Shown one piece after another: positions 17,906-27,054 of a stretch of 64,000 bases of DNA. The stretch is from Thiopseudomonas acetoxidans (GTDB lineage Bacteria > Pseudomonadota > Gammaproteobacteria > Pseudomonadales > Pseudomonadaceae). The DNA lies in NCBI RefSeq assembly GCF_030362935.1, contig NZ_JAUCDY010000002.1, positions 62,001 to 126,000 of the forward strand, read 5' to 3'. Within the stretch, counting starts at the first letter, position 1; every line of letters begins with the position of its first letter. The position numbers and the translations under genes were made by a program. A model generated the notes under the pieces. It had not been told where the DNA came from. It was given only the letters and a program-made list of their open reading frames with translations, and did no database searches.

Positions 17906-19207
17906 ATGCACCTACTAGCGGTTTTATTCTGTGCTTTAGCCACACTGCTGTCAGCCACGACAGCAGTGGGCTATCAACTCATTGATGAACAAAGTTATGG
18001 CTTTCCCATCCATAACCCTTTCCAAGCCACCATTGCTGGCTCTCCAGTTGAGCTGCAACCGCAGCTGATTGGCAACGAGCAAATCAAGCAAAAAGACTAT
18101 CAGCTGCGCCTACGTCCAGAGCGTGAACAAAGCTTACCGAGTAATTTTTGGCCAGTAAAAACCTTGCATTACCGCCTCGCTAAACAAAAAAAACCTGCAC
18201 CGCTTATTTTTATCATCGCTGGTACAGGTGCTCGCTATGACAGCGACAAGGCCGAGTACCTGAAAAAGCTTTTTTATGGCGCGGGCATGCATGTGGTGCA
18301 GATTTCCTCACCCACCAGCTATGACTTTATGGCCGCCGCATCGCATTACGCCACCCCCGGCTACTCGCCCTTAGATGCACAAGAGCTGTATTACGTCATG
18401 CAAACCATTGCCCGCAAGCATAAAAACCTCCCAGTAACTGACTGGTTTTTAACGGGTTACAGCCTTGGTGGCTTGCATGCGGCATTTATTAGTGAAATCG
18501 ATCAACAGCAGCAATTTTTTAATTTCAAACGCACGCTGCTGCTTAATCCGCCCGTTAACCTGTACACCTCGGTAAACAACCTCGACCAAATGGCCAACGT
18601 AGAGCTACCCGAACTCTATGAAGGGCATGATTTTTACCAAGACGTATTCGATAAGTTAGCGCGCTACTTTGAAAAAAGAGGTCATTTTAATTTCGACCAA
18701 GCCATCCTCGCTGACTTCCAAAATTCACCAGAACGTTTTACGGATGCTGAAATGGCCATGCTTATTGGCACTATGTTTCGTTTCACCGCCACAGACATTA
18801 ACTTCACTACCGACTTAATTAACCGCCGCGGCTTAATCATCCCTACAGGCACAAGAATCACCGACGGCACCAGCTTAACGCCGTATTTTGAAATCGCGCT
18901 GCTCTGTGATTTTAGCTGCTATATACGCGAGCAACTCCTACCCTTTTGGCAGAACGTTTTTCAAGCGGGCGAGCTGGAAGACTTAATCCAACAAACCAGT
19001 CTTTATGCGGTTAGTGAGCATTTACGCACGAATAAAAATATCTCTGTCATGCACAATCAGGACGATTTTATTTTAGGCGCTGGCGATCTGACATTTCTGG
19101 AACAGGTTTTCCAAGACCGCCTGATTCTTTATCCTTACGGTGGACACTTGGGTAATTTAGATTATGTGAAAAATGCCGACGACATACTGGAATTCTTCCA
19201 TGACTAA
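17906..19207 (+). CDS. Exported alpha/beta hydrolase of unknown substrate
   Basis: This 433-residue protein has a signal peptide (residues about 1-21) and an alpha/beta-hydrolase core. The nucleophile elbow is GYSLGG (Ser about residue 188), preceded by the oxyanion-loop IIAGTGARYDS. An Asp and His candidate pair appears late (NQDDFILG and PYGGHLGN). Its end overlaps the mlaA start by eight bases, so the two are co-translated. A similar hydrolase next to an MlaA protein is a pattern I recall in Pseudomonas. Lipid or envelope work is plausible from that pairing, but the substrate is unknown. Confidence 0.85.
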   Translation: MHLLAVLFCALATLLSATTAVGYQLIDEQSYGFPIHNPFQATIAGSPVELQPQLIGNEQIKQKDYQLRLRPEREQSLPSNFWPVKTLHYRLAKQKKPAPLIFIIAGTGARYDSDKAEYLKKLFYGAGMHVVQISSPTSYDFMAAASHYATPGYSPLDAQELYYVMQTIARKHKNLPVTDWFLTGYSLGGLHAAFISEIDQQQQFFNFKRTLLLNPPVNLYTSVNNLDQMANVELPELYEGHDFYQDVFDKLARYFEKRGHFNFDQAILADFQNSPERFTDAEMAMLIGTMFRFTATDINFTTDLINRRGLIIPTGTRITDGTSLTPYFEIALLCDFSCYIREQLLPFWQNVFQAGELEDLIQQTSLYAVSEHLRTNKNISVMHNQDDFILGAGDLTFLEQVFQDRLILYPYGGHLGNLDYVKNADDILEFFHD

Positions 19208-19976
19208 GCCTGTATTAATTGCTTTTATTCTATCCGTGAGCGCAAGCTTAAGCCCCCCACTCTGGGCAGAAACTCTTGAGGATGCGGGCTTTAAAACCCC
19301 TCTCAAACAGCTGGAATTTACCCCAGCTTTGGAGCAATACCAGTTTGAGCGCTCCAACTTCGCTGCCCTGCAGGTTCACGATCCGCTTGAGCTAGTTAAT
19401 CGCCATCTGTATCACTTTAATTACAAGTTTGATCAATACGTTTTTTTGCCAAGCGTCAGAGCCTACCGCTACGTAACACCTAAGCCTGTGCGTACGGGCG
19501 TTAGCAACTTCTTTAGCAACCTTGGTCAAGTTCCGACCAGTGCAAATAGCTTGTTGCAGGGGAAATTTAAACGTGCCATGCACAGCACAGCACGGTTACT
19601 GTTTAATACAATTTTGGGTGTCGGCGGACTCTGGGATCCGGCCAGCAAGATGGGTTTGGTTAAAGTCAAAGAGGATTTTGGTCAAACTCTTGGTGTGTAC
19701 GGCTTGCCTGAAGGACCTTATCTCGTGCTACCTTTCCTCGGCCCTTCCAATTTGCGTGATACCACCGGTTTGGTCACGGATTTCTTCGGTGACCGAGAGG
19801 TCAACCTGATCAACTACGCGGAAATAAGTCGCCGCAATCCCGAACTATACGGTCTGCAAATTATTGATATGCGCTATACCACTGAGCTGCGCTATGGTCA
19901 GCTCAACTCGCCTTTTGAGTATGAGAAAATCCGTTATATCTACACCAAAGCGCGGCAGCTACAAATTAACGAGTAA
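19200..19976 (+). CDS. mlaA: MlaA (VacJ) family outer-membrane lipid-asymmetry protein
   Basis: This 258-residue protein belongs to the MlaA/VacJ family, which removes misplaced phospholipids from the outer leaflet of the outer membrane. Characteristic segments are DPLELVNRHLYHFNYKFDQ (start of domain), GVSNFFSNLGQVP, TARLLFNTILGVGGLWDPAS and GPSNLRDTTG. The start used is the ATG at 19200, inside the end of the hydrolase gene. The signal peptide (to about residue 23, PPLWAE) lacks a lipobox Cys, so this copy is probably cut by signal peptidase I and is not a lipoprotein as in E. coli. No mlaBCDEF genes are nearby. It converges on rnhB with only six bases between and no terminator. Confidence 0.92.
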   Translation: MTKPVLIAFILSVSASLSPPLWAETLEDAGFKTPLKQLEFTPALEQYQFERSNFAALQVHDPLELVNRHLYHFNYKFDQYVFLPSVRAYRYVTPKPVRTGVSNFFSNLGQVPTSANSLLQGKFKRAMHSTARLLFNTILGVGGLWDPASKMGLVKVKEDFGQTLGVYGLPEGPYLVLPFLGPSNLRDTTGLVTDFFGDREVNLINYAEISRRNPELYGLQIIDMRYTTELRYGQLNSPFEYEKIRYIYTKARQLQINE

Positions 19977-19982
19977 TAGCCA

Positions 19983-20585
19983 TCAAGACTTGTTCTGTAG
20001 CGCCTGTTGTACAGGTTTGAATGAACGGCGGTGGATGGGCGTAGCACCCAGTTCAGCCAGCGCTTTCATGTGTGCCGCTGTTGGGTAGCCCTTGTGTTGT
20101 GCAATCCCATATCCCGGATAAAGCGCATCCAGTTGCTGCATTTCCTGATCGCGGCTGACCTTGGCTAAAATCGACGCCGCAGCAATCGCTGGCACCTTAT
20201 CATCGCCCTTAACCACTGCCGCACAAGGCACATCGAGTTGAGGGCAGCGGTTACCATCAATAAGTGCGGAACTCGGCTCTGTGCTCAAGCCAGCCACCGC
20301 ACGCTGCATGGCCAACATGGTTGCGTGCAAAACATTTAGCTCATCAATTTCCGCCACTTCAGCACGCGCTACGCACCATGCCAGCGACCTAGCTTTGATC
20401 TCTTCCGCCAATTCAATTCGTCGCCGTTCTGTAAGCCGCTTTGAGTCTTTTAAACCGAGGATAGGCCTATCTGGATCCAGAATAACTGCCGCAGCCACCA
20501 CTGGACCACAAAGCGGGCCGCGCCCCACTTCATCTACACCAGCAGTAAACGGTTCTATCGGCACTAAATCCAAATCAATTTGCAT
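19983..20585 (-). CDS. rnhB: Ribonuclease HII
   Basis: This 200-residue nuclease cleaves RNA of RNA-DNA hybrids and removes misincorporated ribonucleotides. The N-terminal AGVDEVGRGPLCGPVVAAAV has the first two metal-binding acidic residues (Asp-Glu near 18-19). Later acidic residues follow in LIDGNRCP and the conserved AAASILAKVSRDQEM. Length fits bacterial RNase HII. It overlaps the lpxB end by 11 bases and is the last gene of the envelope block. In Pseudomonas this order continues to dnaE and accA; here the run stops at rnhB, and a convergent gene follows. Confidence 0.95.
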   Translation of the reverse strand: MQIDLDLVPIEPFTAGVDEVGRGPLCGPVVAAAVILDPDRPILGLKDSKRLTERRRIELAEEIKARSLAWCVARAEVAEIDELNVLHATMLAMQRAVAGLSTEPSSALIDGNRCPQLDVPCAAVVKGDDKVPAIAAASILAKVSRDQEMQQLDALYPGYGIAQHKGYPTAAHMKALAELGATPIHRRSFKPVQQALQNKS

Positions 20586-21732
20586 GGTTTGTGTCGCCTT
20601 GTATTAACTCCAGCACCGCAGCTGCCGCCTGCTTTGAAGCGTCGCGCTTAAGTAGCTTATGCAGCTCTAAAAAGTGCTCGGTTTGCTCCGCACCCTCATC
20701 CAATTGCTGCAGTACGGCTTGAGCCAAAGCCTCTGGCGTTGCTTGCTGCTGAATAAACTCTGGCACTAAGGCACGTCCAGCCAATAAGTTAGGCAACGAG
20801 AAATACGGGCTTTTAACCATGCGTTGAAGCAGCATGTAAGTCAAAGGCGCTAGGCGGTAGGCCACCACCATCGGACGTTTTAACAGCATGGCCTCAAGAG
20901 TCGCCGTGCCTGATGCAATTAAAACCGCATCACAGGCTTGCAGCACATCTTGCGACTGGCCATCGACTAAACGAATGGGCAACTCTTGATGCGCTGCTAA
21001 AATAAGTTGTAGTTGCTGCAAGCGTTCGGCACTTGCAGCTGGCAATAAGAACTGCACATCAGGGCGCTGCTGCATTATTAATGCAGCGGTTTGGACAAAT
21101 AACTCGCCAAGCTTCGCCACTTCCCCAGCGCGACTACCCGGCATTAAGGCAACCACGGTTTGCTCGACAGCAACCGCTAAACGGGCGCGTGCAGGTGCTG
21201 GCTGATTCACTACGGGAATAGAGTCCGCTAAAGGATGACCGACAAAGCGCACTGAAACCTGATGCTTTTGATAGAACTCTGCTTCAAAGGGCAGTAAACA
21301 CAGCATCAAATCACAGGCTTGTTGAATTTTAAACACACGCTTTTGCCGCCATGCCCACACTGAAGGACTGACGTAATGCACGGTTTTAATCCCATGCGCA
21401 CGCAGTTTAAGTTCTATATTCAGGGTGAAATCGGGTGAGTCAATGCCAATAAAAACATCGGGGCGTTCAGCCAGTAGGGTTTTAATTAGGCGCTTACGGC
21501 GTGACAGCAATTCAGGCAAGCGACCTAATACTTCTACCAAGCCCATTACGGATAGGCGTTCGATCGGAAAATAAGAATCGAGTCCCTGCGCATGCATCAG
21601 CTTGCCGCCGACGCCAATAAACTCTATTGGGGCTGGGCCTAATTGTTCGCGCAATGCTTGCATCAGCCCAGCACCGAGGATATCCCCTGAGGCCTCGCCG
21701 GCAACCAAAGCAACTTTAAGCGGCTTTGTCAT
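20575..21732 (-). CDS. lpxB: Lipid-A-disaccharide synthase
   Basis: This 385-residue peripheral inner-membrane glycosyltransferase joins lipid X and UDP-diacylglucosamine into the lipid A disaccharide. The start VALVAGEASGDILGAGLM and the segments IGIDSPDFTLNIELKLR, YVSPSVWAWRQKR and ALMPGSRAGEV are diagnostic of the family (GT19). The ATG at 21732 is six bases after the lpxA stop, and the end overlaps rnhB by 11 bases, so the lpxA-lpxB-rnhB run is a tight operon. Confidence 0.97.
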   Translation of the reverse strand: MTKPLKVALVAGEASGDILGAGLMQALREQLGPAPIEFIGVGGKLMHAQGLDSYFPIERLSVMGLVEVLGRLPELLSRRKRLIKTLLAERPDVFIGIDSPDFTLNIELKLRAHGIKTVHYVSPSVWAWRQKRVFKIQQACDLMLCLLPFEAEFYQKHQVSVRFVGHPLADSIPVVNQPAPARARLAVAVEQTVVALMPGSRAGEVAKLGELFVQTAALIMQQRPDVQFLLPAASAERLQQLQLILAAHQELPIRLVDGQSQDVLQACDAVLIASGTATLEAMLLKRPMVVAYRLAPLTYMLLQRMVKSPYFSLPNLLAGRALVPEFIQQQATPEALAQAVLQQLDEGAEQTEHFLELHKLLKRDASKQAAAAVLELIQGDTNHAN

Positions 21733-21738
21733 GGATAA

Positions 21739-22515
21739 TTAACGCGTAATACCGCGGGTTGAGTTGCGGATAGACTCGCAAAAAAGAGCCACTTCAGCAA
21801 ACTGCGCGGCACTGTCTTCAAGTTTTGCCAGGGCATGATCGACTGTGTTACCACTGCGATAGACAATCTTGTATGCGCGGCGCAGCGCCTGCATGGCCGT
21901 CTCTGATACGCCACGACGACGCATGCCTTCAAAGTTCATACTGCGCGCTTCTGCCGGATTGCCTGCCACCATAACAAAAGCAGGAATATCCTTACCTATA
22001 GCTGTGCCCATCGCGGAAAAACTGTGTGCACCTATATGGCAATGCTGGTGTACCAACGTAAAGCCCGACAAAATCGCCCAGTCATGCACATGCACATGCC
22101 CCGCTAAAGCGGTGTTGTTGACCAAAATACAGTGATTACCAATCACACTATCATGACCAATGTGCACATAGGCCATCAGCAAGTTATTATCGCCAATAGT
22201 GGTTTCGCCACGGTCTTGAACGGTGCCACGATGAATAGTGACACCCTCACGGATAGTATTGTTATCGCCGATAACCAGTCGGGTGGGCTCGCCCTGATAT
22301 TTCAAGTCTGGAGTATCTTCACCCACACTGGAAAACTGCAAAATCTTGTTATTGCGCCCAATCACTGTTGGTCCCTTAAGAACCACATGGGAAGCAATAA
22401 CAGTACCCTCACCAATCTCTACATCAGGACCTATTACTGTCCAAGGGCCGACCTGCACATTTTCTGCAAGCTTAGCCTTAGGGTCAACAATAGCGCGAGG
22501 GTCAATCAAACTCAT
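21739..22515 (-). CDS. lpxA: UDP-N-acetylglucosamine acyltransferase
   Basis: This 258-residue trimeric left-handed beta-helix enzyme performs the first step of lipid A synthesis. Hexapeptide repeats fill residues about 1-190 (VIGPDVEIGEGTVIASHVVL and similar). The catalytic His lies in AYVHIGHDSVIG, and a helical C-terminal acyl-ACP region follows. I chose the ATG at 22515, overlapping the fabZ stop by ATGA, with GGAACGAAAG ahead; the open frame begins earlier with a TTG inside fabZ. The 258-residue length equals the usual Pseudomonas form. Confidence 0.96.
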   Translation of the reverse strand: MSLIDPRAIVDPKAKLAENVQVGPWTVIGPDVEIGEGTVIASHVVLKGPTVIGRNNKILQFSSVGEDTPDLKYQGEPTRLVIGDNNTIREGVTIHRGTVQDRGETTIGDNNLLMAYVHIGHDSVIGNHCILVNNTALAGHVHVHDWAILSGFTLVHQHCHIGAHSFSAMGTAIGKDIPAFVMVAGNPAEARSMNFEGMRRRGVSETAMQALRRAYKIVYRSGNTVDHALAKLEDSAAQFAEVALFCESIRNSTRGITR

Positions 22516-22952
22516 AACTTTCGTTCCGCACAAATAATTTCAGCAGAACAAACCGCTGTACCCGCTACAGTAGCTTTGCAGTCGAACTTCCAAATGCCGC
22601 GCTTAACACTAATAAAGCGCGCATCGAGCTGCAGCTTATCGCCCGGTACTACTGGGTGACGAAAGCGTAGCTTGTCTGAACCGACAAAATAATAAAGCAC
22701 TCCGTCTTCCGGGGTGGCATTCATCATTTTAAAACCTAACAAACCTGCCGCCTGCGCCATAGCTTCGATAATCAACACGCCAGGCATTATGGGATGCTGC
22801 GGAAAGTGACCATTAAAAAAAGGCTCATTAATACTGACGTTTTTATACGCACTAATTGTTTTGTTTTCTAAATCCAATGTTTCTACACGATCCACCAGTA
22901 AAAAAGGGTAACGATGCGGTAACAACTGGCGAATTTCATTTATATCCATCAT
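22512..22952 (-). CDS. fabZ: 3-hydroxyacyl-ACP dehydratase FabZ
   Basis: This 146-residue hot-dog fold dehydratase makes trans-2-enoyl-ACP in fatty acid synthesis. The active-site His is H49 in GHFPQHPIMPG, and the partner Glu is at about residue 63 in IIEAMAQ. It sits between lpxD and lpxA, as in most proteobacteria, and shares the pool of 3-hydroxyacyl-ACP with the lipid A pathway. The stop overlaps the lpxA start. About 119 bases separate it from lpxD, longer than the other spacers here, with a small hairpin AGCTGCA/TGCAGCT inside. Confidence 0.97.
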   Translation of the reverse strand: MMDINEIRQLLPHRYPFLLVDRVETLDLENKTISAYKNVSINEPFFNGHFPQHPIMPGVLIIEAMAQAAGLLGFKMMNATPEDGVLYYFVGSDKLRFRHPVVPGDKLQLDARFISVKRGIWKFDCKATVAGTAVCSAEIICAERKL

Positions 22953-23071
22953 GGTTTTATAGCCTTTTTATAATTGAAGTCATCATAAAAGCTGCATTAG
23001 CACTGCAGCTCGAACACAGAACTTCAATTTATCAACAGAAAAATATATTACATGCTTCGTAAGATGAGTTA

Positions 23072-24109
23072 TTACGCCTTAGAGTCACCTACCAAGGCTT
23101 TTTCCAATTTACGTACTTTTTTGGACAGCTCATCTAACTGACGAAAACGTACTGCACTTTTTTTCCACTCAGCAGCCGGCTGCATGGCTGTACCAGAAGA
23201 ATATGCGCCCGGTTCGGTGATGGAATGAGTCACCATAGTCATTCCTGTAACAAATACATTGTCACATAGCTCAATATGACCCACTAAGCCAACACCACCT
23301 GCGAGTAGGCAGTGTTTACCAATTTTAGTGCTGCCAGAAATCCCAACGCAGGCTGCCATAGCCGTGTGGTCACCCACCTCGACGTTATGCGCAATTTGAA
23401 TTTGATTGTCTATCTTAACGCCATTGCCAATTAGCGTGTCCTTTAATGCACCCCGGTCTATACAGGTATTCGCACCTATCTCGACATCATCACCGATGGT
23501 GACACCGCCAATTTGAGCAATTTTTTGCCATGCTCCTTCATGTTTAGCAAAACCAAAACCTTCGCCACCAATCACCGCGCCTGACTGAATCACCAGTCGT
23601 GCTCCGGCTTTAACATCGTGGTACAGGGTTACTCGTGGCGCTAACCAACTGTCTGCGCCTATGCGACTACGTGCACCAATAAAACAATGTGCGCCAATCA
23701 CCACATTGGCTGAGATCTGTACGTCCGCCTCTATAACTACACCTGGGCCAATGCAGGCCGTTGCATCAATCTGAGCGCTATCATCAATATGCGCGCTCGG
23801 ATGAATGCCGGGTTGTGCTTTTGGCTTGGGATCAAACAGGTGGGAAATTCGCGCAAAAGCCAAATAAGGATCGGCCACTATCAGGCAATTACCGCGGTAA
23901 TTCTGTGCATCTTTTTCTGTCAGCAGCACCGCACCCGCTTGTGTTTCGGCCAATTGCTTGCGGTACTGTGGGTTAGCCAGAAAACTAATCTGATTGGCTT
24001 GTGCATCCTGCAAGGTAGACAAGCCATTAATCACAACATGTTCGTCGCCCTGTATCTGCGCATCAACCTGATCAGCCAGCTCTTTTAAGCTGTAAGTAAA
24101 CCCTGTCAT
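23072..24109 (-). CDS. lpxD: UDP-3-O-(3-hydroxymyristoyl)glucosamine N-acyltransferase
   Basis: This 345-residue enzyme adds the second acyl chain in lipid A synthesis. The N-terminal uridine-binding domain runs to about residue 100 (LADQVDAQIQGDE, ISFLANPQYRKQL). A left-handed beta-helix of hexapeptide repeats follows to about 310, with the catalytic His in QIAHNVEVGDH. A C-terminal helix (FRQLDELSKKVRKLEKAL) ends the protein. Its ATG is one base from the skp stop, so the two are coupled. Confidence 0.97.
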   Translation of the reverse strand: MTGFTYSLKELADQVDAQIQGDEHVVINGLSTLQDAQANQISFLANPQYRKQLAETQAGAVLLTEKDAQNYRGNCLIVADPYLAFARISHLFDPKPKAQPGIHPSAHIDDSAQIDATACIGPGVVIEADVQISANVVIGAHCFIGARSRIGADSWLAPRVTLYHDVKAGARLVIQSGAVIGGEGFGFAKHEGAWQKIAQIGGVTIGDDVEIGANTCIDRGALKDTLIGNGVKIDNQIQIAHNVEVGDHTAMAACVGISGSTKIGKHCLLAGGVGLVGHIELCDNVFVTGMTMVTHSITEPGAYSSGTAMQPAAEWKKSAVRFRQLDELSKKVRKLEKALVGDSKA

Positions 24110-24110
24110 A

Positions 24111-24614
24111 TCAACGCATCTGGTTTAAGCGTTCAACTACGCGCAACGTGATGTCTAGTTTAGGACTTACATCCACTACTGCTGCTCTGTCTATAACAAG
24201 ATCATAATTGCCACTTTTCAGAACTTCCTCAATCGCTTTATCGAGCTTCGGCTTAATGCCTTGCAAAAAATCTTGCTCTGCTTTTGCGCGTGCCTCGTTG
24301 AACTCTTGTGACTTAATCTGCACTTCACGTACTTTTTGCTTGTAGTCGAGCTCTAAACGCTCGTACTCAGCCTGCTGCATTTTCTCGCCATCTTTTTGTA
24401 AGCGCTGCTGCAATTTTAACGTATCGTTTTCCAGCGTTTTAATTTTTTCAAATTGCGCGCCGAATTCTTTTTCATGCTGCGTTTCGTATTTTTTAGCAGC
24501 ATCTGATTCCATCAGTGCCATCTGTACATCAAGCACAGCAATTTTAAGCTCAGCATGCGCTGCACCGCTGATAATTAAACTGGCAAACACAGCTAACTGA
24601 ATTAATTTACGCAC
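24111..24614 (-). CDS. skp: Periplasmic chaperone Skp/OmpH
   Basis: This 167-residue protein has a signal peptide cut after AAHA (about residue 21). The mature part starts LKIAVLDVQMALMESDAAKKYE and continues as a long charged coiled coil (about residues 45-120) that forms the tentacles of the trimer. It holds unfolded outer-membrane proteins in the periplasm. It lies 32 bases after bamA and one base before lpxD, the classic bamA-skp-lpxD order. Confidence 0.95.
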   Translation of the reverse strand: MRKLIQLAVFASLIISGAAHAELKIAVLDVQMALMESDAAKKYETQHEKEFGAQFEKIKTLENDTLKLQQRLQKDGEKMQQAEYERLELDYKQKVREVQIKSQEFNEARAKAEQDFLQGIKPKLDKAIEEVLKSGNYDLVIDRAAVVDVSPKLDITLRVVERLNQMR

Positions 24615-24646
24615 TATGACACTCCTTGAATGATATATATTTTGTA

Positions 24647-26992
24647 CTAGAACGTTTGTCCAAGAGTAAACTGGAAGAACTGGCTGCTTGAGTTTTCTGG
24701 CTTTTTAAGCGGTCTACCCACACTGAAGCTAAGCGGTCCCATAGCAGTTACCCAAGTTAAACCCACACCGGCTGAGCTGGCTAATTCACTGGCGCTTATA
24801 CTACAGCCCTCTTCGTTACGGGCTTTTTGGTACTTACTACAGCTGGTATTAAAGACGTTACCCACATCCCAGAACGCATAACTACGGAATGAGCGCTGAT
24901 CTTTGATAAAGGGCATGGGGAAAATCCACTCAACACCACCCTGGATTAAAACGTTACCACCGAAAGGTAAGTAGTCTTTATCCCAATCTTTATCATGCGG
25001 CGTGCTGCGAGGCCCTAAACTGCTGTCTCTAAAACCACGGACTGAGCCAAAACCACCGGCATAATAGTGCTCATAGAAGGGCAATACTTTGGTTGAGCCG
25101 TAGCTGTCAGCATAACCAAGCTGGGTATGGAAACGTAACAATTGTTCGCTGCTACCTAAACGCTTATACACTTGACCGTTATAGTCCAGGCTATAAAACG
25201 ACAGATCACTGCCTGGAATCGTTGCATCTACAAAAACACCTTGCGAATAGCCGCGGGTGGGCAATACACCGCGGTTAAGCGTGGACGTAGACCAACCTGC
25301 CGAGCCTTTAAAGATGTTGTGATCTTTACCTTCGCGCTTAGCAAAGTCTTCAATTTCTTTTGCTGGAATACTGCCAATTTTGATCGTGTCTTTCTGCGCA
25401 CCCAAGCCAAAAGTCAGGCGCGACTCTTCACTAATGGGGTAGCCAAGCGTTACACCACCACCGTAACTATCCACCGAGTAACTGGCTACATCAACTTTGA
25501 GCTTCTTAAAGTTAGTTTCACGGTAGTAAGCGTTATAACCCAAACTAACACCGTCAACGGTCCAGTAGGGGTCAACAAAATTAAAGCTATAGGCGCTCTG
25601 GTATTCACTGCGCGTTAAACCAAAGCTGACGTAGTTACCCGTCCCCATAAAGTTGCTCTGACTAATAGAGCCACCCAAGATTAAACCTGCGTTTTGCGCG
25701 TAACCAATACTGGCAGAAATAGAACCTGAGGCTTGCTCCTCAACACTGATATTAACGTCAACCTGATCGTCAGTACCCGGCACTGCAGGTGTTTCAACGT
25801 TAACTTCTTTAAAGTAACCTAGACGCTCAAGACGTGTTTTAGACTGATCAATCAGATAGGTTGATGCCCAACCGCCTTCCATTTGACGCATTTCGCGGCG
25901 CAACACTTCATCACGGGTTTTGGTGTTGCCGCGAAAATTAATACGATTGACGTAAGCACGTTTACCTGGGTCAACGACAAAGGTAATGCTAACTGTATTG
26001 TCTTCTTCGTGAACCTGCGGCACACCGCTCACGTTAGCAAAGGTGTAGCCATCATTACCTAAACGACGGGTAATCAAATCAGCTGTAGTGGTCATTACCT
26101 TGCGCGAGAAGATTTGCCCCTCGCCCGTCAACAACAAAGCTGTGACTTCTTCCTCAGGAACCTTGAGATCGCCCGACAACTTAACCTCGCGAATGCGATA
26201 CTGCTCGCCCTCGTCTACGTTAACCGTTAGATACACATGCTTTCTATCAGGCGTGATCGACACCTGAGTTGAAGTTATATCCATGTTGATATAACCACGG
26301 TCCAGATAATAAGAACGCAAGCGCTCTAAGTCGCCGGAAAGCTTTTCGCGCGAGTACTTGTCGTCACCCTTGAAGAAAGACAGCCAATTGCGCTCTTTAA
26401 GCTCAAAAATGTCCGTCAGTTCATCATTGGAAAACACCTTGTTGCCCACTACGTTCACGTGGCGAATAGAAGCAACAGCGCCTTCTTTAATTTCAATTTT
26501 GATGGCCGTTCGGTTGCGCTCTTGTTGCACAACAGTGGCTTCAATCTGTGCACCATAACGACCCTGGGCTACATACTGCCGATGCAGCTCATTACGCACA
26601 CCCTCTAAAGTGGCACGCTGAAAGATTTCGCCTTCAGCTAGGCCCGACTGCTTAAGCCCTTTAAGCAAATCTTCGGTTTTAATTGCTTTGTTACCCGTGA
26701 TTTCAATACTGGAAATTGAAGGACGTTCAACCAAGTTAACCACCAACACAGCCTCATCGCGGCTAAGTTGGATATCTTGGAAAAAACCAGTCTTAAACAG
26801 AGCCTGTGTCGCTTCAACCAAACCACGCTCATCAACTTCGTCACCCACTCCCAGCGGCAAGGCGGCGAACACGCTGCCCGCTGAAACGCGTTGTAAACCA
26901 TTGAGACGGATATCAGCAATCGTAAAAGGCGCTGCTGAAGCTTCAGACATAATTAGTGCGGAGATTACCGCTGGTAATAACAGACGTTTCAT
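24647..26992 (-). CDS. bamA: Outer-membrane assembly factor BamA
   Basis: This 781-residue protein is the core of the BAM complex, inserting beta-barrel proteins into the outer membrane. A signal peptide (cut after ASAA, about 21) precedes five POTRA domains (about residues 22-425). A 16-stranded barrel follows, with the conserved VRGF motif in loop 6 (GGFGSVRGFRDSSLGP). The C-terminal residue is Phe (FTLGQTF), the usual barrel signature. It follows rseP by 62 bases on the same strand. Confidence 0.97.
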   Translation of the reverse strand: MKRLLLPAVISALIMSEASAAPFTIADIRLNGLQRVSAGSVFAALPLGVGDEVDERGLVEATQALFKTGFFQDIQLSRDEAVLVVNLVERPSISSIEITGNKAIKTEDLLKGLKQSGLAEGEIFQRATLEGVRNELHRQYVAQGRYGAQIEATVVQQERNRTAIKIEIKEGAVASIRHVNVVGNKVFSNDELTDIFELKERNWLSFFKGDDKYSREKLSGDLERLRSYYLDRGYINMDITSTQVSITPDRKHVYLTVNVDEGEQYRIREVKLSGDLKVPEEEVTALLLTGEGQIFSRKVMTTTADLITRRLGNDGYTFANVSGVPQVHEEDNTVSITFVVDPGKRAYVNRINFRGNTKTRDEVLRREMRQMEGGWASTYLIDQSKTRLERLGYFKEVNVETPAVPGTDDQVDVNISVEEQASGSISASIGYAQNAGLILGGSISQSNFMGTGNYVSFGLTRSEYQSAYSFNFVDPYWTVDGVSLGYNAYYRETNFKKLKVDVASYSVDSYGGGVTLGYPISEESRLTFGLGAQKDTIKIGSIPAKEIEDFAKREGKDHNIFKGSAGWSTSTLNRGVLPTRGYSQGVFVDATIPGSDLSFYSLDYNGQVYKRLGSSEQLLRFHTQLGYADSYGSTKVLPFYEHYYAGGFGSVRGFRDSSLGPRSTPHDKDWDKDYLPFGGNVLIQGGVEWIFPMPFIKDQRSFRSYAFWDVGNVFNTSCSKYQKARNEEGCSISASELASSAGVGLTWVTAMGPLSFSVGRPLKKPENSSSQFFQFTLGQTF

Positions 26993-27054
26993 GCTGTCCT
27001 TTATTTGTTTTTTTTGTGGTTAAAAAGCTGCCTTAAGCACAGCAACCAACAATC

